Assembly: GCA_015522385.1 (NCBI GenBank)
Contig: WAMJ01000004.1
Coordinates: 1-30,601 of the forward strand
Length of the DNA stretch: 30,601 bases
Source: Candidatus Heimdallarchaeota archaeon
GTDB lineage: Archaea > Asgardarchaeota > Heimdallarchaeia > Heimdallarchaeales > Kariarchaeaceae
Reading direction: 5' to 3'
Below are positions 23,571 through 30,601 of this stretch, piece by piece; the first letter of the stretch is position 1; each line of letters starts with the position of its first letter. Under the pieces are notes generated by a model. That model saw only the letters and a program-made list of their open reading frames with translations. It had not been told where the DNA came from and did no database searches. Both the position numbers and the translations under genes were made by a program.

Positions 23571-24215
23571 CTAAATATATACCAATTCAGATTGTCTCAG
23601 TATCTCTTCCTCTAAAGCCCGACTTCTGATCTTGTCAGATTTGCTTACGACGAAAATAAGATCTGTGTAATAAATTCCCTCATCAGTGATGGCGAAATTA
23701 CCGACATATGGATCGAGGACAAATCCCTCATTTATAAGAGATCTGAAAATAGCTTTGATGCGGTCTATCTTGGCACTATCCTTACCATTTTCCTCGGGTC
23801 GAGTGTACTCAATATATTCTTGGATTACAAAGGGGATGATCTTCTCATTGATGCTGAAAAATCCAATAGCGTGAATCTGGGGTAGAATGATTCTTGTCTC
23901 TCCCATCTCCTCCATCACTTGCATCGTGTAGTAATAGTGAACAATTTCGAAGAAAGACAGTCTGTACGGCTTAATGATCAGATTTTCTCTAGAGAGCCTA
24001 CTTGTGAATATACAATGCCTACCGCCGGGGCCAATCGAGGACTTCAGATCCTCGGTCAATCCATCCCAGTGATCATCCACTTTCAGATTGTCATAGTCAT
24101 ATTGTGACCCCTCGGAATTGAAGTACGGGAGAAGCTTACTCACTTCTTTGAGCTTGGAAATAAGGGTATCCTTCTGGTCTTCTTTGACAAAGAATACCTT
24201 CATCTCATTGCTCAT
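23571..24215 (-). CDS. Divergent protein-kinase-like protein
   Basis: A 214-aa soluble protein that I recognise only by pattern. In order it shows a Gly-containing IGPGGR (61-66), a lysine in a beta strand (NLIIKPYR, K82), an acidic helix (VMEEMGE, about 100-106), a hinge-like FVIQEYIE (129-136), a catalytic-loop-like LDPYVGNF with D168-x4-N173, and a metal-loop-like YYTDLIF with D185. Spacing matches the eukaryotic-like/RIO kinase core (D-x4-N, then DFG-like D). The HRD histidine and DFG glycine are missing and the C-lobe is very short. It may phosphorylate a small molecule, or be a pseudokinase. It has its own promoter and follows the two beta-helix genes on the same strand. The fold call is tentative. 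Confidence 0.7.
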   Translation of the reverse strand: MSNEMKVFFVKEDQKDTLISKLKEVSKLLPYFNSEGSQYDYDNLKVDDHWDGLTEDLKSSIGPGGRHCIFTSRLSRENLIIKPYRLSFFEIVHYYYTMQVMEEMGETRIILPQIHAIGFFSINEKIIPFVIQEYIEYTRPEENGKDSAKIDRIKAIFRSLINEGFVLDPYVGNFAITDEGIYYTDLIFVVSKSDKIRSRALEEEILRQSELVYI

Positions 24216-24237
24216 CTAAGACTATCAAATCGCTGAT

Positions 24238-24247
24238 GCTTATTTTC
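24238..24247 (-). promoter_or_regulatory. TATA-like box of the kinase-like gene
   Basis: The minus strand reads GAAAATAAGC, centred 28 nt before ATG 24215. Confidence 0.45.
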
Positions 24248-24291
24248 TCTTTTGCTCCTGTGTCAAATAATTCTCTCTTTTCAAAAATCAT

Positions 24292-24299
24292 CTTATATT
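24292..24299 (+). promoter_or_regulatory. TATA box of the VOC gene
   Basis: CTTATATT is centred about 24 nt before ATG 24319, giving a leaderless transcript. Confidence 0.55.
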
Positions 24300-24318
24300 C
24301 CTGCATATTCTCGGAACT

Positions 24319-24675
24319 ATGGCCGCTGTTGTCTTCCTCAAAACAAATAATCTAAAATATACCTCCGAGTTCTACACCTCTGTCCTTGGGTTCTCACCTT
24401 GGCTGTCACAGAAAAACATAGAGATCCTGAGATATGACCACTTTCTCCTAGGGTTGCAACTCAGTGAGCTATTGCCACCTGCGCCCCTGCTCGGATTGAT
24501 ACTCCCCGGGCGCAATGAGGTGGATGAAATGTACACAAAGCTCGAAACCTTAGGGTACGCAGAGGGAGTTCCAGTAATAAATCTCACCTACGATATCTAC
24601 GGCTTCTTTGCCAAGGACGTGGATGGACGACGAATTGAAATATTCAGCTATGAGATAGATGTTCCTGAGATCTAA
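24319..24675 (+). CDS. VOC (glyoxalase/bleomycin-resistance) family protein
   Basis: A 118-aa protein, one VOC repeat pair in length. It has the family pattern of an N-terminal strand with FLKTNNLKYTSEFYTSVLGF, a middle strand YDHFLLGLQ, and the C-terminal FAKDVDGRRIEIF. Family metal ligands are usually H/E at three or four strand positions; here only H near position 35-36 and the E of IEIF are evident, and the first strand lacks His. Metal catalysis is therefore uncertain, and a binding or sequestering role is possible. It converges on the minus-strand membrane-protein gene and the two stop codons overlap. Function beyond the fold is unknown. Confidence 0.85.
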   Translation: MAAVVFLKTNNLKYTSEFYTSVLGFSPWLSQKNIEILRYDHFLLGLQLSELLPPAPLLGLILPGRNEVDEMYTKLETLGYAEGVPVINLTYDIYGFFAKDVDGRRIEIFSYEIDVPEI

Positions 24676-25223
24676 CGCTTACGGGCAATTTGCTTGAGGG
24701 ACTCACTAATCTCACGGAGAGGGTCGCCTTTGAGGTATTCCCTCCTAAATGCCTCGAAGTTGAAGCTGTAGCTATCCCTGTACTTTTTACCTTTAATATC
24801 AGTGTAGTCAAATTCTATGGTCAGAGGCTCAATCTCCCGTTCGTTGTCCACCGCCATTTGTACAGGTAACCCGAGAGTCTCGTTCACACTCTGCCCAACT
24901 GCCAGCTCGGTCACTTGGAAGAGTGTCAGGGCACCTAAGCTCCCAGCGTGACCAATAACAGCGAGGTTAGTCCCTCCTGTCACTTTGAAGTCCAGATTCT
25001 TCGCAGAAGAGTTCCCCCGATTCTCCAACCTCAGGGTGAAGAGTTTCCCTTCGATGTTTGCCGAGACCACAACCGATGGCCTGGAGTTCTGCTCAATTAT
25101 CTCGTTGGTCTGTTTAATCATCTTCCACGAGAAAATGGTGTAGATCACTGTAGAGATTGTCACGATGACAGAGAGAATGAGTGGTGTCACTGCAAGTAGA
25201 CCGGTCCAAAAGTCACTGGCCAT
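24672..25223 (-). CDS. Small membrane protein with extramembrane beta domain
   Basis: A 183-aa protein from ATG 25223. An N-terminal hydrophobic helix (about 8-35, GLLAVTPLILSVIVTISTVI) is followed by a beta-rich region (FTLRLENRGNSSAKNLDFKV, then VTELAVGQS and EPLTIEFDYTDIKG) that resembles CARDB/Ig-like folds. It ends with a charged helix RRE...LKQIARKR. An upstream in-frame ATG at 25274 would overlap the DP2 gene; a TATA box 26 nt before 25223 makes the shorter form more likely. Topology is uncertain, but the basic motif after the helix (SWKMIKQ) suggests that the domain is cytoplasmic. No named family. Confidence 0.75.
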   Translation of the reverse strand: MASDFWTGLLAVTPLILSVIVTISTVIYTIFSWKMIKQTNEIIEQNSRPSVVVSANIEGKLFTLRLENRGNSSAKNLDFKVTGGTNLAVIGHAGSLGALTLFQVTELAVGQSVNETLGLPVQMAVDNEREIEPLTIEFDYTDIKGKKYRDSYSFNFEAFRREYLKGDPLREISESLKQIARKR

Positions 25224-25243
25224 ACCCTCACATCGAGTCGCAG

Positions 25244-25253
25244 TACATAAATC
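25244..25253 (-). promoter_or_regulatory. TATA box of the small membrane-protein gene
   Basis: The minus strand reads GATTTATGTA, centred about 26 nt before ATG 25223. It lies just beyond the DP2 stop codon, or touches it. Confidence 0.5.
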
Positions 25254-25254
25254 T

Positions 25255-28200
25255 TCACCCGAGGAAGTCATCAAGGTTCATCTGCTTGCTCTCCTCCTTC
25301 GGCCACAGTCCGTAAATTCCAAGCATAATACGATCTAGACGCATCTCCATGTACTTTGACAAATTGTATTTCTCGATCAGCTTCAGGGAGGATTCGAGAT
25401 ACTTGGAGACACTAGCTGGATAAATATTCAGCCTCAGCTTGTTCCTCGCCTCGCACTTCGTGTTCGTGCACTTACCACTCAATGGGATTCTCCGGTACTT
25501 CGCTTTGCACGTCGGGCAGTACACACCTTGGGCTGCAAATGCCCTGAGGTTACCCATCAGGTCACGGATGAAGTGTTTGGAGATGACCTGAGAAGCCACA
25601 AACTTGTCGTCCACCGCCCTAATGATTTTCGCGAGGTGCATCTGCGCATCCAATTTGTCCACCATTGTCGGGAGTGTCTTGTACTTGGTGACCGTACCAC
25701 CCTTCGAGAAGTCAGAGGTAGCATGGGTGTAGGGGACGTGCATGAACTGCCTCTCAGAGTGGAGGAAGTCCTCAATTCGGGAGTTCATACCATCGAACTT
25801 CTTCGGATTCATCATCTTCAAGGTGCCCTCGTAGAACTCAAGGGGGTAGTGGTCGCCCGAATCTAGATTGAAGGCTTCATCATCTACCTCCGCAGGATTC
25901 AAGCGAGTAACCAGTACGAGAGGTGTGTCCATCTTCGACCCTCTACTGCTCGGCAGGTAGTCCTTGGAGAAGTTGAGCAGACCGTCTAGAAGGAGAATGA
26001 TACCATCCTCATCCCCGTCACAGTTACCTGTGATTGGAGAATTCAAAAAGGTCAGATTATGGCTTTCTCCTTGAATCTCGGCACAATATGTCGGAGAGTT
26101 CTCATCTATGATTTCGATGATCTTGATGGGGTCGAGGAAGACATCTTCTGATATGAACTTGGTCCTTGAGGATTTCCTAGGGTTGGATATAATAAGCTTC
26201 GAGTTATTGGCTTTTTGAGGATGTCGCAGGGGTAATTTTACGAGAAGTGATGAATCGTAGACGATCACATGGTAGAGAACTCCTTTCGACGAAGGAACAG
26301 TCTCTAGTTCTCTATACCTGTCAAGCACCTTTTTTCCGAATCTCTGTCCATTTACGGAGGCAATCTTTGCCTTGTGTCCTAGTGTTGAGATAAGGAGGCG
26401 GTAGTCCGAAGCGAGTTTTTTGTTCGAGGTGTAGATCTGGAGTGCCTTATTCTCCACGACGACCGACCCATCCCCATCGACGATACCGCTGAGATACTGA
26501 AGTTTGTTCTCGGCGCTTTGAGAGAACACGATTGAGGGAACTCGTTTATCCTCTGCAGACGATCCTGCTCCGAGTGCGAATGCAACTAAATAAGTGATAA
26601 TCTTGTTCGGATTTACAACATTGTGGTAGTTGTCGACCACATAGGGATTACCGCAAATCTTCTTAGAGAGCCGTATGATCTCGTTTTTAATCTCCGGGTT
26701 TGTGTTTCCTATATTTATCTGATAAGTACCATTGTTATTCCTGACATACCCTTCAGCGGTGAACAGTCCGAGAAATCTGAAGAAGTCACCGTCAAGATCT
26801 AGATATGCTCTGGTCAATTTTGAATTCCGTGAAATGCCCAACATTGCGTCCAAGGGGATATCTTCCCACGAGATTACATTATCCTTAACAAGTATCTCCA
26901 GATGGGAAAGAGGAATTGATCTGTACCACCTCGTCGAGAACGGGATACTTCCTGTTCCCTTCATCTCATCTGCCAGCTCTCTCCTTTGCAAGAATGTGGT
27001 ACGTTCTCGAATAATCCCCCGGAGTAGCAATCCACCTTCTCTGAGCCTAACGTCTTCTCTGAATTTATCAAAGTCCCCATTTCTCGGAAGGTTCTTTGAG
27101 AAAACCTCCAGTATATTCAGTGTCGAATCGGGAGCATCAACCACATTGATCTTTGATGGTGTGGGAAGTAGATCTCCGATCTTTAGATCTCTCGCATTAG
27201 CACGAACAAGCCTCTCCCCGTCCCAAACAAGTTGTTGGTGGTTTGGGGTCATCTTGAGTTCTGCGCCAGAATTCGTGACGATCCGAACCCATTGTGATGT
27301 CTCTCCTTTGATCCATGCACCTATGTCTTGAAGGATGATCTTGTTAGAGGCCTCGTCCGTTGATATCGCCTTCAGATGACGGTGAGGATTGCAGAAAGCC
27401 AACGTTCCGAATTGATCCGAAAGATGTCCTTCTTCGATTTCGGCGACTTCCTCTACGATTTCGCAGATCGGTCTTCTTTCAATCTCTTTGGTAACGGTAT
27501 TGAACAATAGAATCTCCTGATCCCCAGAGACACAGTTCCGTCTCTTAGCAGAATGCCAGAAGGGATGCGCCCAGCACACTCTGGCCTTGTTGAAGCCGAT
27601 GACCCTCCCTATGACCCCGGAGGAGGTGTGCGGTGCAATTCCAATGATGAGATGTCCGACAAGATCCTCTGTCTTCTCGACGTTGTAGAACGGTTCGAGC
27701 CCATACAGCTTTCTCAGCTCCTCGTCGACAAACTTGGAGACGTCAGTAAGATGCTCCCTCGCGTTGTCATTGAGGATGATGTCCTGAGGTAGGATGGCGA
27801 GTAACTGATCCTCACTTATAAGCGGGTCACCGTACATGTCCTCGGTGTATCCCAGCTCCTTGAGTTTATCAACCGACACCCCGATTTCACACGGTTTGAA
27901 GTGGGTGAGTGGTGCGTCGGTAGCGTCGTACCTGATCAATCCGTCTCTAAAGACGTGGAGGTCATACTTAGCCCTCAGTATCGCCTTGCCGAGGTACTCG
28001 GGTACCATGTTGTCATTCTTGATCCTCTCGATCAGCTTCACCTTCATGGGGACATCCCCTACCCGTGCTCGTGCCTCTGCCACGAGATCTGTAAACCGGA
28101 GTTGCTTGTATGTCCCGTATCTGACGTCGTTACCACATATATCACAGGGCCCTGTCTCCATCTGTGCGTTGCACGTCCTACTGGAGCATTGCCCGATGTG

Positions 28201-30297
28201 TTTGGTCTTGACCTTGCAGTCAAGGCAGTATACATAGAGCGACGGTTGCCCACATTCGGGGCACGTCCTGTCACCGACCTTAAGCTTGATGGCGTCCACC
28301 TGCTCGGCCTTCCTGAGGTCGTTCCCTATACCCTTAATATCTCCCACTGGGAAAAGACCATGCTGAGCTGGCTGTAGCCTTCTCGCCTTGGACTTCTCGG
28401 GCCGCCCCATCCTTGTCCCAACAGTGGTCCCCATCAAGTCCCTCACCTCTACGTCTGCAATTATCTGGATGATGTACAAAGCATCTGGGTACTGGTCCCA
28501 CATCTCTGGGAATTCCTTGTCAGGTGGGAGCTGCAAGAGAAGGGATTCCATGTACTTGACCTCAATCGTGTTTGTAGAACTACTGTAGGAGTGGAGAATC
28601 AGAGCCTTCTCCAGATATGGCTTAACGTCTCCTGTGATCCTGTTTCCCTTCCTCTTCTTCAGGGCCTTCTGGACCTCATCAAGCTCAAGGGGGGTGATGT
28701 ACTTCCAAGCAGCGAGATACTTCGGATGCAGTGGTACCCCTGTGGATTCCGAGATCGCTATTGCCTCCTCCTCACTCGGTGGATGAAGCATTGCGTGTTC
28801 CCAGAACCGCTCATCCCTCGGAATGCCCTCAACCGGTTGGATCCTGTCCAGCTCCTGTATCCACCACTCCTCACAGTATCCTGCTGGGACGAGTGTGTAG
28901 TTGTTCTGAATGAACTCACCATATCCTATGAGGATGTCACCCATAAAGAGGATCTCCTTCACCCGAGGGAAGAGTTCCCTCCCCTTCTCATAGCTCTCGA
29001 CCTCGACGACATGTCCATTGTCGAGCTTGACGATTGGGGGTTTGATCGTGTCGATAGGGTCTAGAATACTTCCTTTCCCAGGACGCTCCGCTCTCACGTG
29101 AGTTCCTGTGACAAGGTAGTCATCCAGAATCCCATAGACCGCAGGGTGCACTCCGTATGCAGAGATGCCCGTGTTTCGGGCGTGTCCGTACCTTAGTCTG
29201 AATCCTCCAGGGACAGTGGCACCTGATAGGATTGGCCTACCAGTCAGGGTGTCCGATAGAAATGAGAAGTCTGGCTGAGCCTCCTGACGAGGTTCGAAGT
29301 GGAGCTTCTCTTCTTCCTCCCCTTCGTAGTCGACCATCTCCTCCTTGTGCTGCTTGAAGGTGCTGTACTTGCCCTTGGCGATGTCATTAAGCCATTCGAA
29401 ACCTTCCAACCCTAGCTTATCCACCCTCTTCATCAGCTTCTTTGCCCTCCCTACTACACCATCGTTAAGCACAAGACACGCACCACCCCTTATTCGGTTA
29501 GAGCCCATACTGTCTATGTTCCTGTAACCCGACACCTCCTCCTTCTCCGTTGGATCACCCTGTATCATGATTGGGAGGTTCCTCCAAGCAACCCTGATCT
29601 CTTCATCACTCGTCGGGAGCTGGAGGTGCACAATAGCATTGTAGGCCCTGACCTCCTCGAGCATCCTCTCGACCTCGACGTCAGTTGCCTTGTAGCGGTC
29701 GATACCCAGGGCCTTCCTGATCTCGTTGGCTATGAGGACAGAAACTCCCTGTGCAGTCCCACCAGCGGAGCGTATGGGGCCTGCATAGTAGACCGCGAGG
29801 TACTCCGTTCCATCGGGATTGCGCTTGATCTCTACCTTGGATATACCCTCAAGAGGGGCTGCTGTGATCCCCTCGGTCTGTACAGACAGAGCGGTACGTA
29901 GTGCCTGCTCCGCGAGTTCCTGCTTCGGGAGAACGACGAATTTGCCCTCACAGATCTCTCTTGCGATCTGCATGACTACCTGCTCTTTCGGGAGCTTCTC
30001 CACCTTCTCTAGTTCTCTTAACCTCTGTGCAACACCCTCAGGACCGACGAGTCCCTCAGTTCTTGATGCAACATCCTCTGCCCTGTAGATCTCGACTACA
30101 GGTTTCGGATCGATTTTAGCCTCCTTGGCGATTGCCGCAAGCTTGTAAAGATCGGATACCTCTTTTTCAAGTCGTTGGTGGTACCAGTAATTCTTCGATA
30201 GAATCTCGAATGGAATCTTATTCCCTTGAGTCTCGATGGTCTCTTCTATCTGATTCACATCCTCGGACTCTGACTTATCGAAACTGGGAATTGACAC
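25255..30297 (-). CDS. polC: DNA polymerase D (family D, PolII) large subunit DP2, intein-containing
   Basis: DP2 is the catalytic subunit of the archaeal replicative polymerase PolD, which works with DP1 and PCNA. The precursor is 1680 aa and the mature protein 1176 aa after removal of a 504-aa intein (residues 922-1425), a normal DP2 length. Visible blocks include VEGLVGPEGVAQRLREL-like N-terminal sequence, YYAGPIRSAGGTAQG, LSGATVPGGFRLRYGHARN, a zinc finger starting at C679-x2-C682, the active-site motif N-C-D-G-D-E-D (catalytic aspartates at mature D923 and D925) and a C-terminal zinc finger from C1594-x2-C1597. The end QMNLDDFL (Q1672-L1679) fits a PIP box for PCNA. The start is GTG 30297, with a weak TATA-like CAAATAGC about 26 nt upstream. 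DP1 is not in the window. Confidence 0.97.
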   Translation of the reverse strand: MSIPSFDKSESEDVNQIEETIETQGNKIPFEILSKNYWYHQRLEKEVSDLYKLAAIAKEAKIDPKPVVEIYRAEDVASRTEGLVGPEGVAQRLRELEKVEKLPKEQVVMQIAREICEGKFVVLPKQELAEQALRTALSVQTEGITAAPLEGISKVEIKRNPDGTEYLAVYYAGPIRSAGGTAQGVSVLIANEIRKALGIDRYKATDVEVERMLEEVRAYNAIVHLQLPTSDEEIRVAWRNLPIMIQGDPTEKEEVSGYRNIDSMGSNRIRGGACLVLNDGVVGRAKKLMKRVDKLGLEGFEWLNDIAKGKYSTFKQHKEEMVDYEGEEEEKLHFEPRQEAQPDFSFLSDTLTGRPILSGATVPGGFRLRYGHARNTGISAYGVHPAVYGILDDYLVTGTHVRAERPGKGSILDPIDTIKPPIVKLDNGHVVEVESYEKGRELFPRVKEILFMGDILIGYGEFIQNNYTLVPAGYCEEWWIQELDRIQPVEGIPRDERFWEHAMLHPPSEEEAIAISESTGVPLHPKYLAAWKYITPLELDEVQKALKKRKGNRITGDVKPYLEKALILHSYSSSTNTIEVKYMESLLLQLPPDKEFPEMWDQYPDALYIIQIIADVEVRDLMGTTVGTRMGRPEKSKARRLQPAQHGLFPVGDIKGIGNDLRKAEQVDAIKLKVGDRTCPECGQPSLYVYCLDCKVKTKHIGQCSSRTCNAQMETGPCDICGNDVRYGTYKQLRFTDLVAEARARVGDVPMKVKLIERIKNDNMVPEYLGKAILRAKYDLHVFRDGLIRYDATDAPLTHFKPCEIGVSVDKLKELGYTEDMYGDPLISEDQLLAILPQDIILNDNAREHLTDVSKFVDEELRKLYGLEPFYNVEKTEDLVGHLIIGIAPHTSSGVIGRVIGFNKARVCWAHPFWHSAKRRNCVSGDQEILLFNTVTKEIERRPICEIVEEVAEIEEGHLSDQFGTLAFCNPHRHLKAISTDEASNKIILQDIGAWIKGETSQWVRIVTNSGAELKMTPNHQQLVWDGERLVRANARDLKIGDLLPTPSKINVVDAPDSTLNILEVFSKNLPRNGDFDKFREDVRLREGGLLLRGIIRERTTFLQRRELADEMKGTGSIPFSTRWYRSIPLSHLEILVKDNVISWEDIPLDAMLGISRNSKLTRAYLDLDGDFFRFLGLFTAEGYVRNNNGTYQINIGNTNPEIKNEIIRLSKKICGNPYVVDNYHNVVNPNKIITYLVAFALGAGSSAEDKRVPSIVFSQSAENKLQYLSGIVDGDGSVVVENKALQIYTSNKKLASDYRLLISTLGHKAKIASVNGQRFGKKVLDRYRELETVPSSKGVLYHVIVYDSSLLVKLPLRHPQKANNSKLIISNPRKSSRTKFISEDVFLDPIKIIEIIDENSPTYCAEIQGESHNLTFLNSPITGNCDGDEDGIILLLDGLLNFSKDYLPSSRGSKMDTPLVLVTRLNPAEVDDEAFNLDSGDHYPLEFYEGTLKMMNPKKFDGMNSRIEDFLHSERQFMHVPYTHATSDFSKGGTVTKYKTLPTMVDKLDAQMHLAKIIRAVDDKFVASQVISKHFIRDLMGNLRAFAAQGVYCPTCKAKYRRIPLSGKCTNTKCEARNKLRLNIYPASVSKYLESSLKLIEKYNLSKYMEMRLDRIMLGIYGLWPKEESKQMNLDDFLG
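26023..27534 (-). mobile_element. LAGLIDADG intein in the DP2 active-site motif
   Basis: A 504-residue in-frame protein intron. It starts with Cys1 (CVSGDQEILLF, block A), has block B T-P-N-H at precursor residues 1017-1020, and carries two LAGLIDADG dodecapeptides: LGLFTAEGYV with acid E1182 and LSGIVDGDGSV with acid D1276. Both acids are intact, so the homing endonuclease looks complete. The C-terminal splice end is SPITGN with Asn last and +1 Cys (Cys 1426). The penultimate residue is Gly where His is usual. Block F (TYCAEIQGESHNLTFL) is present. Removal rejoins KRRN and CDGDED. Pyrococcus and haloarchaeal DP2 inteins are known at this motif (from memory). Splicing is required for an active polymerase. 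Confidence 0.95.
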
Positions 30298-30601
30298 CTA
30301 TCCAATGCTGTGTTTTCAGCTATTTGATGTTTGTCTTTAACGATTAGCTATGTATTTTTTGTAGGTTTAAGTTGATTAGCACATGTATTCTTTTCTTCCA
30401 GTATCGCTTCGATAGCAGTCACATAGAGGATTTTCAAGCAAGCAAATCCATACACGTATTTCTACAAATTTGGAAGATTTGGCAAGGACCCAAGAAATGT
30501 GGCTCACAACCATTACCAAGCTGACATTGATACAAATTCCTAATTTTACCAAACTACTAGATACTGACATCCTAGAACAATCCATATAAATCCCACAGTA
30601 T
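30298..30601. other. Upstream region of the DP2 gene
   Basis: 304 nt with no gene that I can support. It holds weak promoter elements for DP2, a small TATCG-CTT-CGATA palindrome (30402-30414) and a good plus-strand TATA at the end. No tRNA cloverleaf was seen. Confidence 0.5.
30583..30592 (+). promoter_or_regulatory. TATA box for a gene beyond the window
   Basis: CATATAAATC matches the strong TATA boxes elsewhere in the window. With the usual spacing the start would lie near 30612, outside the sequence, on the plus strand and divergent from DP2. Confidence 0.35.

Noticed and set aside
26732..27331. 199-codon plus-strand frame opposite the intein
   Set aside because: It is antisense to a fully supported coding sequence; the Ser/Leu/Arg-rich content is typical of a shadow frame.
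28591..29064. 157-codon plus-strand frame opposite DP2
   Set aside because: It lies antisense to highly conserved DP2 blocks and has no domain features.
30402..30414. Palindrome TATCG-CTT-CGATA in the DP2 upstream region
   Set aside because: A 5-bp stem alone is expected by chance in this length.
30376..30585. Minus-strand frame of 69 codons upstream of DP2
   Set aside because: Its composition is not protein-like, there is no promoter or ribosome site, and it lies in an AT-rich spacer.

Overview
The window reads as archaeal and most likely comes from an Asgard archaeon. A Heimdallarchaeia-like lineage is my best guess, but it is an inference and not proven. The evidence is an intein-split DNA polymerase D large subunit (DP2), promoters with a TATA element about 26-28 nt before leaderless starts, secreted beta-helix proteins rich in N-glycosylation sequons, a cytoplasmic longin-like domain of the kind common in Asgard genomes, TPR proteins with zinc ribbons, and a NYN nuclease with LOTUS-like repeats. 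I found no rRNA, tRNA, CRISPR array or insertion sequence. Coding density is high.

Layout. 1-2404 (minus): the 5' part of a TPR protein that runs off the window, then folD (methylene-THF dehydrogenase/cyclohydrolase). 2653-9165 (plus): a long TPR protein with C-terminal zinc ribbons, a ribbon-helix-helix-like coiled-coil protein, an Eis-like GNAT acetyltransferase, a DUF1572/DinB-fold protein, and a NYN-domain protein with two LOTUS-like repeats, a winged helix and a very acidic tail. 9166-9542: AT-rich convergent gap with a terminator-like hairpin and an AT-only palindrome. 9543-11436 (minus): two overlapping genes, a zinc-finger/winged-helix protein and a class I methyltransferase. 11575-15978 (minus): an ABC export-type cluster with a small secreted protein, an 853-aa FtsX-like permease and two different ATPases. 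This cluster looks AT-richer than its surroundings.

16260-18694: a P-loop kinase-like protein (plus), then an overlapping minus-strand pair of an SbcD/Mre11-like metallophosphoesterase and a methyltransferase. 18694-19671 (plus): a CorA-type transporter. Its 3' end overlaps the 3' end of a minus-strand gene for an 818-aa secreted beta-helix receptor (19634-22090), which carries a membrane span and a cytoplasmic longin-like domain. 22194-23513 is a paralogous beta-helix protein that has only a Ser/Thr stalk and a membrane anchor. 23571-24215 encodes a divergent protein-kinase-like protein. 24319-24675 (plus) is a VOC protein and 24672-25223 (minus) a small membrane protein. 25255-30297 (minus) is the DP2 gene; a 504-residue LAGLIDADG intein sits exactly in its catalytic NCDGDED motif. 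30298-30601 is non-coding.

How the genes work together. Genes at the head of a transcription unit have TATA boxes at leaderless spacing, whereas genes inside operons overlap by 4-8 nt or lie within a few nt and have Shine-Dalgarno-like sequences. This pattern decided several start codons: 10562, 12204, 12848, 18694 and 25223. The most interesting candidates for new biology are the beta-helix/longin receptor with its paralog and the adjacent kinase-like gene, the NYN-LOTUS protein, and the zinc-finger/winged-helix plus methyltransferase pair.
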